64,000 bases of DNA, from the NCBI RefSeq assembly GCF_003258315.1, contig NZ_CP030032.1:2113804-2177803 (forward strand), given 5' to 3'. Under the pieces are notes generated by a model. That model was given only the letters and a program-made list of their open reading frames with translations. It searched no databases and was not told the origin of the DNA. The translations under genes and the position numbers were made by a program. Positions 19,797 through 29,681 of the stretch are shown one piece after another; positions within the stretch are counted from its first letter, which is position 1, and each line of letters opens with the position of its first letter. Source of the DNA: Bradymonas sediminis. GTDB lineage: Bacteria > Myxococcota_A > Bradymonadia > Bradymonadales > Bradymonadaceae.

Positions 19797-21098
19797 CTAG
19801 TCGCGAATTTGCCCGGCGCCGAGCACCACAAATTTCGTGGTCGTCAACTCGTCGATCCCCATCGGGCCGTACGCGTGCATCTTCGAGGTGCTGATGCCAA
19901 TCTCCGCGCCGAGCCCCAACTGACCGCCGTCGCTGAAGCGGCTCGACGCGTTAATCATGACCACCGAGCTGTCCACCTCAAGCTGAAAACGCTCGCTCTG
20001 GCTATAGTCTTCGGTCAATAGAATCTCGGTATGATTGGAGCCATAGGTGCGGATATGCGCGATGGCCGCGCTGAGGTCCGGGACCACCGCCACGGCCAGC
20101 TCCAGGCTCAAATACTCGGCGTGATAGTCATCTTCGGTCGCCGCAACATAGCTGTCGGCCCCAAGACCCGCGGCCTTCGCCGCGGCGAGGGACTTCTCAC
20201 AGAGGTGCAATCTCACGCCGGCATCCGCCAGCAGGCCAAGCAAGCGAGGAAGATGCGTCTGGCGGGCGTTCTCCAGGACCAGAAGGGTCTCCATCGCGTT
20301 GCACACGCCCGGGCGCGCGACCTTCGAGTTTAAAATAACCGCGTCGACCACCTCGGCGCGCGCCGAGCCGTCGACGACGCCGTGGCAAATCCCGTGGTCG
20401 TGTTTGATGACCGGAATCAGGGAGTTTTCGGTGACGTAGCGGATCAACTTGTGACCGCCGCGGGGGATAATGACGTCGATGAATTTCTCAAGCTTTAATA
20501 ACTCACCGACCGCGGCGCGATCGGTGGTGTCGACAAATCCGACCGCGGCGGCGGCCTCAGCCGGCAAGTCGCTCGCCTCGAGCCCCGCGCGGATCGCGGC
20601 GTAGATGGCCCGATTTGACTCGAACGCGTCCGAGCCGCCCTTGAGAATCACACCGTTGCCGCTCTTCAGACAAAGCGCGGCCGCGTCACTGGTGACGTTG
20701 GGGCGCGACTCATAAATAATGCCAATGACCCCCAGCGGAATTCGCCGCTTACCCACACGCAACCCATTGGGGCGAACCCAGGTGGAATCGACGCGCCCGA
20801 CCGGGTCGGAGAGGGCGATCACCTCTTCGATTGCGGCGGCCATCCCCTCGATCCGCTCTGTGGTGAGCTCAAGGCGGTCAAGGAACGCGGCGTCGAGACC
20901 TTTTTCTCGCCCACGCACCAGGTCCTTCTGGTTCGCCTCGAGTATTGACGGCGCCGACGCGCGAAGCGATGCCGCCACGTGGGCGAGCGCGTCATTCTTA
21001 GCCGCCGCCGACTGGTAGGCGAGCACGCGCGCGCTGCGGCGAACTCGGGCGGCGGTTTCGTGCAGATCTTTAAATGCGTTGGGGGTTTGATTGGACAA
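19797..21098 (-). CDS. proA: Gamma-glutamyl phosphate reductase ProA
   Basis: Reduces gamma-glutamyl phosphate to glutamate semialdehyde with NADPH in proline biosynthesis. The aldehyde-dehydrogenase-fold protein shows PLGVIGIIYESRPNVTSDAA, LKSGNGVILKGGSDA, the IPRGG motif and the catalytic Cys in RPGVCNAMETLLV, and ends GPMGIDELTTTKFVVLGAG. TTG 21098 (product MSNQTPNAFKD, 433 residues) is preferred because family members start at this point and a weak GAGAG lies 8 bases upstream; GTG 21113 or the longer frame to 21215 are alternatives. No proB is adjacent. Confidence 0.95.
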   Translation of the reverse strand: MSNQTPNAFKDLHETAARVRRSARVLAYQSAAAKNDALAHVAASLRASAPSILEANQKDLVRGREKGLDAAFLDRLELTTERIEGMAAAIEEVIALSDPVGRVDSTWVRPNGLRVGKRRIPLGVIGIIYESRPNVTSDAAALCLKSGNGVILKGGSDAFESNRAIYAAIRAGLEASDLPAEAAAAVGFVDTTDRAAVGELLKLEKFIDVIIPRGGHKLIRYVTENSLIPVIKHDHGICHGVVDGSARAEVVDAVILNSKVARPGVCNAMETLLVLENARQTHLPRLLGLLADAGVRLHLCEKSLAAAKAAGLGADSYVAATEDDYHAEYLSLELAVAVVPDLSAAIAHIRTYGSNHTEILLTEDYSQSERFQLEVDSSVVMINASSRFSDGGQLGLGAEIGISTSKMHAYGPMGIDELTTTKFVVLGAGQIRD

Positions 21099-21488
21099 CG
21101 GTCTGACTCTCACAAGATGTAAATTAATAAGATGGGGCGTAAGCGCGCCGCTGAGCATAGTGACACCGCCAACGTCGTCAAGCTGATCAGTGGGGGGCAG
21201 GGCCGGCTCATACATCTCGCCGCCACCTATCCTGGCAAATATTGAGAGATCGGCCTCTCAATGCGAACACCCCAAGCCGCTGATTTTATTAGACTTTCAA
21301 AAAAGAAGCAAAATTAAATCCCCCTTACGACTTGACTCTGCTTGGAGCGCGCGCACTCTTTGCCCCCGATAGCAGGAGCCGGCGCGCCCGGCGCCCAACT
21401 CAGGGCATCGTGCGCCGACCAGTGGCTGCTTTTGTCTTTCCGGCTGAATCGCCCCAAAAGAAGGTCTAAAAATCTTCATCTTCATCGC
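21099..21488. other. Divergent intergenic stretch proA-groES, no gene seen
   Basis: About 390 bases between the proA start and the groE promoter. Short frames here lack ribosome-binding sites and recognisable products. The proA promoter should lie here, but I cannot place it with confidence. Confidence 0.5.
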
Positions 21489-21516
21489 TTGACTTTGATG
21501 AAGACGTAACTATAAA
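21489..21516 (+). promoter_or_regulatory. Sigma70-type groESL promoter
   Basis: TTGACT (21489-21494), a 16-base spacer and TATAAA (21511-21516). The predicted start site falls around 21523, right at the left edge of the CIRCE element, so a bound repressor would block initiation or escape. Confidence 0.75.
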
Positions 21517-21526
21517 TCCAGCCAGA

Positions 21527-21553
21527 TTAGCAGTCTCGACCGTCGAGTGCTAA
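21527..21553 (+). promoter_or_regulatory. CIRCE element (HrcA operator)
   Basis: TTAGCAGTC, nine bases, then GAGTGCTAA. The consensus is TTAGCACTC-N9-GAGTGCTAA; only one base (position 7 of the left arm) differs and the spacer length is exact. HrcA represses groESL through CIRCE in many bacteria; hrcA itself is not in the window. Confidence 0.92.
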
Positions 21554-21555
21554 TC

Positions 21556-21610
21556 GGCCAGCGACTGGCCCGAGAGACTCTCATATTTTTGTCCAGCGTC
21601 TCCCCGAGAC
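21556..21610 (+). other. Structured groESL 5' leader
   Basis: The transcript leader would be about 160 nt. After CIRCE it holds three short self-complementary stretches: GGCCA/TGGCC (21556-21570), GAGAGACTCTC (21572-21582) and GTCTC/GAGAC (21598-21610). Their role is unknown; they may only shape the leader. Confidence 0.4.
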
Positions 21611-21685
21611 ACTCTTGGAGAGACAATTTCGAAGCATTTGTTTGGTAGTAATCACCTCTTATTTAACGAAGCAAAAGGAGTTCCA

Positions 21686-21976
21686 ATGAACGTCAAGCCA
21701 CTTTACGATCGAGTTTTGGTTCAGCGTGTTGCCAGCGACGAGAAGAGCGCCGGTGGAATCATCATCCCCGAGTCGGCCAAAAAGAAGCCGCTTGAGGGTA
21801 TTGTGCGTGCAGCCGGCCCCGGCAAGCTCAACGACGACGGCAGCAACGCCACGATGCAGGTCAAAGAAGGCGACAAAGTCCTCTTCGGCAGCTACTCCGG
21901 CACCGAGATCACCGTCAAAGGCGAGGAGATGTTGATCCTTCGCGAGGACGAGATCCTGGCTGTCGTCAACGATTGA
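21686..21976 (+). CDS. groES: Co-chaperonin GroES
   Basis: Encodes 96 residues from ATG 21686, with AAGGAG about 6 bases upstream; the longer frame from 21638 is rejected because family members start at [12 protein letters not shown]. The mobile loop that binds GroEL is at about 17-32 ([16 protein letters not shown]). GroES forms the heptameric lid of the folding chamber. It is followed 85 bases later by groEL and shares the CIRCE-controlled promoter. Confidence 0.98.
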   Translation: MNVKPLYDRVLVQRVASDEKSAGGIIIPESAKKKPLEGIVRAAGPGKLNDDGSNATMQVKEGDKVLFGSYSGTEITVKGEEMLILREDEILAVVND

Positions 21977-21991
21977 TTGCGCCTCGGCTAA

Positions 21992-22012
21992 ACGGTGCCT
22001 CGAAGGCACCGT
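21992..22012 (+). other. Hairpin between groES and groEL
   Basis: A perfect 9-bp stem (ACGGTGCCT / AGGCACCGT) with a 3-nt loop and no T-run. It may stabilise or process the bicistronic message, but this is not shown. Confidence 0.5.
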
Positions 22013-22016
22013 CTAG

Positions 22017-23729
<1,713 letters not shown>

Positions 23730-23814
23730 GCCCCCGTACCGACCGCGTCCTTCGGGGAGCCCGCGCCTGATTAAAGGCCGCCCCGGAGGCCGCGCTCCGC
23801 TGCACCTGTAGAAG

Positions 23815-23854
23815 AACTCCGCGCACATCGACCGATGTGCGCGGAGTTTTTTTT
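23815..23854 (+). terminator. Intrinsic terminator of groESL
   Basis: A 16-bp perfect stem (23815-23830 with 23833-23848) closed by a two-base turn, followed by eight T residues counting those in the stem. One of the strongest terminators in the window. Confidence 0.93.
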
Positions 23855-24010
23855 GTTTTATCCGCGACCCGGGCGGACCCGCAGTCACTCCTTAAAAAAC
23901 ACTCGGCAGTTGAAGCCAGAGCGGCGTGGGTGCTAGGCTATTTTCGATGTTCGTTTTCCACCCACCGACGATGCTGCGCTTGCCAGCGGTCAGCCCCCTA
24001 CGAGTTATTC

Positions 24011-25735
24011 ATGTCCACGCCGGTTCCCGACAGTCACCTTAGAGCGCAGCTCGTGCCGGGGAGGCTATTCGAGCAGAAATATCGGATTCTAAACGAGCTT
24101 GGTACCGGTAGTTTCGCGATCGTCGTCAAGGCGCGCCACGAAGTCATGGGCCGCGACGTCGCGCTTAAATGCCTGAAGCCCTCCGTGGTGCGCGCGCGCC
24201 CGGACGTCTCCCAGCGATTCGTCACCGAAGTCAAAATCGTCAGCCGCCTGCGCCACCCCAACACGGTCACCATCTTTGACTTTGGTCACACCGACCAGAA
24301 CCTCGCGTATATGGTGCTCGAATACCTCGATGGCCAGACCCTTTGCGACACCATTGACGCCCAGGGCCCGTTCAGCCAGACGCGCGCCATTCATATCGCC
24401 CGCCAGATCTTGAAGAGCCTGGACGAAGCCCACTCCTATGGCATTGTCCACCGCGACCTGAAGCCCTCCAATATCATGCTCACCGAGATGCACGGCGAGC
24501 CGGACTTCGTGAAGGTCCTGGACTTCGGCGTGGCGAAATTGCTCGACGAGTCGTCGGCCCGCCAGGCCCCCGACGAGCCGCGATCCACCCAGTTTATCGG
24601 CACGCCTATTTATATGAGCCCCGAGCAGGTCCTCGGCCAGCCAGTTACCCCGGCCAGCGACCTCTATAGCCTGGGGCTGCTGCTCTATCAGATGCTCGCC
24701 GGCGACCCGCCAATCGCCCACACCAGCGTGGCCGCGGTCGTGCGCGAGCATCTCGACGACGGCCCGCTGCCGTTCCCCAACCTCGGACGGCTTCGCCCCG
24801 AGATGCAAAAGATCGTATTAAAGGCCACCGCGCGCGCGCCGCAGGAGCGCTTCGCCACGGTGCGCGAGTTCTTGGATGCCCTGGCGCCGCGAGACGCGGC
24901 CCCGGGCGCGCAGATTTTTAAGCGCCCCACGGTCCAGGCCGGTGCGCCCGAGGGGCTGGTCAGCTCGCTCGGCGAAGAGTCCTCGGTGCCCGACGTATTC
25001 TCGGGCCGCAACTATATCGAAGTCCCGCACCATCCCGACGAGGCGCCTCAGCGCACGGCCAGGCCCGCCGCGCCTCGCCCGTCGCTTCGAAAAACTCAGC
25101 CAGGACGCGCGCAGCGCGCGACCACGCCGGTCCCATCACTGCGCACAGATGAGCTCGATCTCGATCTCGACGCCATCGACCGCCAGCGCCGCCAGGCCGA
25201 GCGCCAACGCCGTCAATTGAACCGCAGCGCGCAAAACTCCCGGCGCTCCCACGCCTCGAATGCCCCCGCCGGCCGCACCATGGAGCAGGAGCGCGACGCC
25301 CGCGGCATCGACATGGGCGTCATCGGCCAGCGCGTGTTGCTCGTCCTCACCGGATTTGCGGGCGCCTATTTGGGATTTCTCATCCTTAGTGCCATGATGG
25401 TCGGACAATCGACCTCGGCCAAGTGGGCCGCCGGTGCGGCGATGCTCGCGGTAGCGGTGCTCGCCAGTCGCTTCTCGGGCACCCGGGTGGTGGGCGGCGA
25501 CTTCGCCCAGCGCTGGCTTAGCCCGGTCGCGCGCAACCTGATTATCTTCAGCGCTCTGATCTTTATCGCCGGCCTCTTCATCGACCCGGCCGATACAGCC
25601 AAGGCGCTCGAGTCCGACCCGACCTGGTTCTTAGCCAAGCTTCCGGCGGTCGCGCCGTTCTCGTGGCTGGACACGCTCACGTCGAAACTGGCGCTCGTAC
25701 TCGCCGCGGCCTTTCGCGCCGCAGCCGGTATGTGA
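24011..25735 (+). CDS. Membrane-anchored Ser/Thr protein kinase 1
   Basis: Encodes 574 residues from ATG 24011. The kinase domain (about 22-290) has a G-loop GTGSFA (31-36), Lys53, HRDLKPSN (147-154), DFG (171-173), GTPIYMSPEQ and a conserved Asp-Leu-Tyr helix, so it should be active. Residues 300-430 are a basic, disordered linker with RQRRQAERQRRQ. Three membrane segments follow at about 441-463, 467-486 and 508-523, then an ESDPTWFL motif (538-541 is TWFL) and a hydrophobic amphipathic tail. The same tail plan appears in the other two kinases here. No extracellular sensor domain is seen. It lies 280 bases after groEL and 94 bases before kinase 2. Confidence 0.93.
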   Translation: MSTPVPDSHLRAQLVPGRLFEQKYRILNELGTGSFAIVVKARHEVMGRDVALKCLKPSVVRARPDVSQRFVTEVKIVSRLRHPNTVTIFDFGHTDQNLAYMVLEYLDGQTLCDTIDAQGPFSQTRAIHIARQILKSLDEAHSYGIVHRDLKPSNIMLTEMHGEPDFVKVLDFGVAKLLDESSARQAPDEPRSTQFIGTPIYMSPEQVLGQPVTPASDLYSLGLLLYQMLAGDPPIAHTSVAAVVREHLDDGPLPFPNLGRLRPEMQKIVLKATARAPQERFATVREFLDALAPRDAAPGAQIFKRPTVQAGAPEGLVSSLGEESSVPDVFSGRNYIEVPHHPDEAPQRTARPAAPRPSLRKTQPGRAQRATTPVPSLRTDELDLDLDAIDRQRRQAERQRRQLNRSAQNSRRSHASNAPAGRTMEQERDARGIDMGVIGQRVLLVLTGFAGAYLGFLILSAMMVGQSTSAKWAAGAAMLAVAVLASRFSGTRVVGGDFAQRWLSPVARNLIIFSALIFIAGLFIDPADTAKALESDPTWFLAKLPAVAPFSWLDTLTSKLALVLAAAFRAAAGM

Positions 25736-25829
25736 CCCGTCGACCGCACCGCGTCACCAGCGACCCGCGCGCACGCCAGCTTTTTGACTATTTGCCGCAC
25801 CTTAATCTCTCAGACCAAGATCATTGGGT

Positions 25830-27389
25830 ATGCCAAATAATATCGAAATCGGGGACACACTCCTCGGAAAATATCGCATCGAAAGGGAAGTCGGCGCGGG
25901 CTCATTTGGGGCTGTTTTTAGCGCCATCGACCTGGACACCGGCGAGCGCGTGGCGATCAAGGCTTTGCCCGAGCAGGGGCATATGATCGGGGAGACCCAG
26001 ATCGCGCGGTTCCGGCGCGAGATGAAGATCATCAGCGCCCTGGTGCACCGCAATATCATCGGCATCTATGACTTCGGCCAGACCAGCAGCGGCTTGCTCT
26101 TTATGGTCCTCGAATATGTCGACGGCCAGCCGCTCAACGTGGTGATGGAGCAGGGGCCCATCGACCCCATCAAGGTCGTCTCCATCTGTGAGCAAATCGC
26201 CTCGGCGCTGCTACTTGCCCACCACCGCGGCATCATCCACCGCGACCTAAAACCCGCCAATATCATGCTCGCCCCGGAGCGAGACGACTACCTGGTCAAG
26301 GTCCTGGACTTCGGGACCGCGAAGCTCCTTAAGCAGCTCGATGACGCGCCGCTCGAGGAGCTCACGCGCGAGGGCATGGCGGTCGGCACCCCGCGCTATA
26401 TCGCCCCGGAGCAGGCGCGCGGCCAGAACGTCGGCCCCTGGAGCGACCTCTACGCCCTCGGACTTTTGATGTACGAGATGCTCACCGGCGAGCGCGCGGT
26501 CAAAGCCGACGATGTCGAGGGCGCCGTGAGCGCGCACGTCTCACCACATCCGCTGCAGTTGGCGGAGATTCACCTGGTGCCCACGCCGTTTCGCCCCGTG
26601 CTCGCGCGCCTCATCGAGAAAGACGCGAGCAAACGCTATCGCTCCGCCGATCAGGTGCTCGAAGAGTTGAACGCGATGCGCTTTCAACTCGAGGACGCCA
26701 TGGGCGGCAGCGTCCCCCACCTCGATCCGGTGCGCGCCCAATTGCACCACCAGCCCGGGTTTAGCGCGCCCGCCCTGGGCGACCCGGGGCGCCCGCCCCC
26801 TGGCTCGCCGGCGGCCGCCCAACGCGCGCGCGCCGAGCAAATCATCGCCGACGCCCAGAACCCCCCGTCGATCGACGTGGATTGGAAAAAACAGCAGCGC
26901 CACCAGGGCGCGTCGAGCGCCCAGGCCTTCCAAAAGACCGGGCGCGATGCCCCCGTAGAGGATTTTTTTCGCACCCCGGACACCCCGCTGGAATGGGCCG
27001 AGGCGTGCATCGCGCCGCTGATCGCGCTGTTTTGTTTTATCTTATTAGGCGCGCAACTCTATAAATACGACTTCGCGATTCGCCTGCTGCTGGGGCTCAT
27101 TCCCATGATCGCGGCGCTGGCCTGGTCGATTTTGTCGGCCCGAGGAAGTTGGCGCTATAGCTTCTTTCGCCTCTGGATCCTCTTCTCCCTCGCCGCGGCG
27201 CTGGTCGCCCACGCCATGGGGCCAGACGACCTGATTCGCGAACTCTACCGCAGCTCGACCTGGTTTTTGGAGCCGCTGCGCGGATTGCCCGGAATAGACA
27301 CGCTCGGGGCCGTGTTGGGTTGGGTCATGCGCTGGTACGCAAAACTCTTAGACTCAGTCCTTCAGTGGGGAATGGACGTCATTCGCTAG
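25830..27389 (+). CDS. Membrane-anchored Ser/Thr protein kinase 2
   Basis: Encodes 519 residues. The frame opens at TTG 25824, but ATG 25830 is the more likely start. Kinase motifs: G-loop GAGSFG (22-27), Lys44, HRDLKPAN (137-144), DFG (160-162), GTPRYIAPEQ. A Pro/Gln-rich linker (about 290-380) leads to membrane segments at about 391-408, 415-435 and 443-463, followed by SSTWFL (475-480) and an amphipathic helical tail. The overall plan matches kinases 1 and 3. Probably transcribed with kinase 1. Substrates unknown; the neighbouring SurA-type lipoproteins suggest an envelope-related role, which is an inference. Confidence 0.93.
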   Translation: MPNNIEIGDTLLGKYRIEREVGAGSFGAVFSAIDLDTGERVAIKALPEQGHMIGETQIARFRREMKIISALVHRNIIGIYDFGQTSSGLLFMVLEYVDGQPLNVVMEQGPIDPIKVVSICEQIASALLLAHHRGIIHRDLKPANIMLAPERDDYLVKVLDFGTAKLLKQLDDAPLEELTREGMAVGTPRYIAPEQARGQNVGPWSDLYALGLLMYEMLTGERAVKADDVEGAVSAHVSPHPLQLAEIHLVPTPFRPVLARLIEKDASKRYRSADQVLEELNAMRFQLEDAMGGSVPHLDPVRAQLHHQPGFSAPALGDPGRPPPGSPAAAQRARAEQIIADAQNPPSIDVDWKKQQRHQGASSAQAFQKTGRDAPVEDFFRTPDTPLEWAEACIAPLIALFCFILLGAQLYKYDFAIRLLLGLIPMIAALAWSILSARGSWRYSFFRLWILFSLAAALVAHAMGPDDLIRELYRSSTWFLEPLRGLPGIDTLGAVLGWVMRWYAKLLDSVLQWGMDVIR

Positions 27390-27500
27390 GTTTTACCGCG
27401 CCGCCACGCGCCTCGGCGCCTAGTGCGCTTGACCCAAAACTTCCTCGCGTTGTAGGACGAGCGTGTTTTTAGCATCTTAAACAAACTTCAAGGAGCATTT

Positions 27501-28742
27501 ATGAGCCGTTGTAAGAAAATTATTTTGACGCTGTCGCTGATTGCTGGATTGGGACTCTCGGTTGGTTGCTCCAAAGAGGACGCCGCAGACAAGGGCGCCG
27601 CAGAAGCCGCCAAGACCGACGCCACCGAAGCAAAGGCTGACGAGAAAGAGGGCGAAGAGAAGGCCGAAGCCGACCAGCTTCCTGTGGAAGCCACCGGCCC
27701 GGTCGCCGTCGTCAACGGCGCTGAAGTGACCGCCGACGATTTCAACGAGGCCATCAAGCTGACCACCAGCATGATGCCCGGCCAGGCGGTGACCCCGCAG
27801 ATCGCGCAGATGCTCAAGAGCAACACGCTTGACCGCCTGATCGACATGAAGCTTATCGACGCGGCCCTGGAGAAGGCCAAGGTCGAGGTCAGCACCGAAG
27901 AGATCGACGCTGAAATGGCGAAGTTCAAAGAGCGCCTGCCCAATAAAGAGGAGTACGAGAAATTCCTCGAGCAGCGCGGCCTGACCGAAGCCAAGATGCG
28001 CGAGAATATCGGCAAAGACCGCCAGCTTCGCGAACTCCTCAAAAAAGAGTACGGCGGCGAAGCCACCGAGAAAGAAGCCAAGGAAATGTATGACAAGAAC
28101 AAGGACCGCTACTCGCACGGCGCCCAGGTTCACGCCCGTCATATCCTGCTCAACGTCAAAAAAGACGCCGATGAAGCGACGGTCGCCGACGCCAAAAAGC
28201 GCGCCGACGCGATCGCCGCAGAGGCCAAAAAGCCCGGCGCCGACTTTGAGGCCCTGGCCAAAGAAAAATCCGAAGGCCCCACGGCCAGCCGCGGCGGCGA
28301 CCTGGGATATTTCGAGAAATCCCGCATGGTCCCGGAATTCGCAGAAGCCGCATTCGCCATGAAGGCCGGCGAAATCTCGGACCCGGTGCGCTCCGACTTC
28401 GGCTTCCACATCATCCAGGTTGTCGACAAAAAAGAAGCCGGCACCACCAGCTTCGACGAAGCCAAAGAGATGTTGATCGCCCAGCTTGAGCGCCAGAAAT
28501 TCATGGACGCCATGACCAAGCTGCTGGAAGACCTCAAAAAGGACGCCAAGATCGAGAAGAAAGAAGACAATATCAAGATCAACGCGACCGCTCCTGAAGG
28601 CGGCGCGCCGGTGGGCATGGACCCGCAGCAGCAGCTCCAGCAGCAGATCCAAGAGCAAATCAAGAAGCAGCAACAGCAAAAAGAAGGCGCCGGCGGCGAG
28701 GCCGGTGAGCTTAAGCTTAAAGAGCCGTCGCTCGGCAAATAA
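27501..28742 (+). CDS. SurA/PrsA-type parvulin peptidyl-prolyl isomerase lipoprotein
   Basis: Encodes 413 residues from ATG 27501, with AAGGAG about 7 bases upstream. Signal and lipobox: LSVGC with Cys23, then an Ala/Glu/Lys-rich linker. A SurA N-terminal-like chaperone domain covers about 68-190 (VAVVNGAEVTADDFNEAI). The parvulin PPIase domain is at about 210-315, with VHARHILLNV, GGDLGYFEKSRMVPEFAEAA and SDFGFHIIQV. The C-terminus is Gln/Lys-rich and likely disordered. It should fold exported proteins in the periplasm while anchored to a membrane. Its own terminator follows. A weak TTGACC lies at 27429, but no good -10 box is seen. Confidence 0.94.
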   Translation: MSRCKKIILTLSLIAGLGLSVGCSKEDAADKGAAEAAKTDATEAKADEKEGEEKAEADQLPVEATGPVAVVNGAEVTADDFNEAIKLTTSMMPGQAVTPQIAQMLKSNTLDRLIDMKLIDAALEKAKVEVSTEEIDAEMAKFKERLPNKEEYEKFLEQRGLTEAKMRENIGKDRQLRELLKKEYGGEATEKEAKEMYDKNKDRYSHGAQVHARHILLNVKKDADEATVADAKKRADAIAAEAKKPGADFEALAKEKSEGPTASRGGDLGYFEKSRMVPEFAEAAFAMKAGEISDPVRSDFGFHIIQVVDKKEAGTTSFDEAKEMLIAQLERQKFMDAMTKLLEDLKKDAKIEKKEDNIKINATAPEGGAPVGMDPQQQLQQQIQEQIKKQQQQKEGAGGEAGELKLKEPSLGK

Positions 28743-28780
28743 GCAGCCTGAGGCGCTGTTTCTTTAAGCGCCCAGCCTCT

Positions 28781-28812
28781 GAAGCCGGCCACCAAACCTG
28801 GTGGCCGGCTTC
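28781..28812 (+). terminator. Intrinsic terminator after the parvulin gene
   Basis: A 14-bp perfect stem (GAAGCCGGCCACCA with 28799-28812), loop AACC, followed by TTTGTTTC. Confidence 0.88.
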
Positions 28813-28847
28813 TTTGTTTCGACTATTTATAAAAAATGGAGTGTCTC

Positions 28848-29654
28848 ATGCGTCATCTGAAATCGTCGCTGCTCTTCGTCGCGCTCATCGGCGCGCAGCT
28901 TGTCGCGCACGGCTGTGCCACCGCGTCGAGCCCGGATAGACCCTCCAGCGCCAAACACGATGCTGCGCCTGCCCAAGCCCCCCAGGAGCATATGAGCCCC
29001 CAACATATATCCAGTGACGACCTGCCGTTTAGGGCGGTCGGGCCAGTCGCCGAGGTCAACGGGAAGATCATCACGGCGGCCGAGTTTAACCAGGAGATGC
29101 GACTGCGCGCGCGGACGTTGGCCGGCAAAGAGGCGCCGCACGAAGCGGTACAGTCGCTCAAGGTTGAGACCCTGGAGCGCCTGATCGATCGAGCCCTGGC
29201 CGACCAAGCGGTGGCCAATTCGGGTGTGGAGGTCACGCCGAGCGTCGTGGACGCCGAATTGCGCGCATTCAAGGCCAAACTTCCTAGCGAAGACGTCTAC
29301 GCGTTCTATCTCGCCGACGTCGGCATCACCGAAGCCGAATTTCGCCAGCAACTCGCCAAAAACTACCAATTACGTCAGTTGGTTGTCGAAAAATATGGCA
29401 TCGGGGAGCGTGATATTGCTCTCGAGCACTCCCAAAGAGCGTTTATCGAATCCCTCAGGCGAGCCGCATCGATCCGGCGCATGGAAGATAATATTCAGGC
29501 GGGCATACGGCCGGCGACGGCGGACGCCCCCGTATCGCAGAAGGAAGACTCGCAGGCCGGGGAGAGCGCGGCGACCGGCGCGAACGCAAAGCAGCCGGTC
29601 GACAAAGAAGAAGTGCGCAAAAAACTCCAGGACCAACTTCGCCAGACCCGCTGA
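28848..29654 (+). CDS. SurA_N-like lipoprotein without a PPIase domain
   Basis: Encodes 268 residues. ATG 28848 is preferred over the upstream in-frame ATG 28836 because GGAG (28838-28841) sits six bases before it. The signal ends at a probable lipobox (AHGC, Cys23). Residues 60-185 match the SurA N-terminal chaperone domain (VAEVNGKIITAAEFNQEMRL, then LERLIDRALADQAV), parallel to the upstream gene. The parvulin domain is absent: after about 190 comes a low-complexity Ala/Glu/Lys tail ending in KKLQDQLRQTR. It is therefore probably a pure chaperone or a partner of the full-length parvulin. Convergent with kinase 3, with a 27-base gap. Confidence 0.86.
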   Translation: MRHLKSSLLFVALIGAQLVAHGCATASSPDRPSSAKHDAAPAQAPQEHMSPQHISSDDLPFRAVGPVAEVNGKIITAAEFNQEMRLRARTLAGKEAPHEAVQSLKVETLERLIDRALADQAVANSGVEVTPSVVDAELRAFKAKLPSEDVYAFYLADVGITEAEFRQQLAKNYQLRQLVVEKYGIGERDIALEHSQRAFIESLRRAASIRRMEDNIQAGIRPATADAPVSQKEDSQAGESAATGANAKQPVDKEEVRKKLQDQLRQTR

Positions 29655-29681
29655 TGGACGGGCTTGCGAAGGTTGGCTGGC

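Noticed and set aside
27477..28679. 400-codon open frame antisense to the parvulin lipoprotein
   Set aside because: Leu/Phe/Gly-rich shadow of a Lys/Glu/Ala-rich protein.
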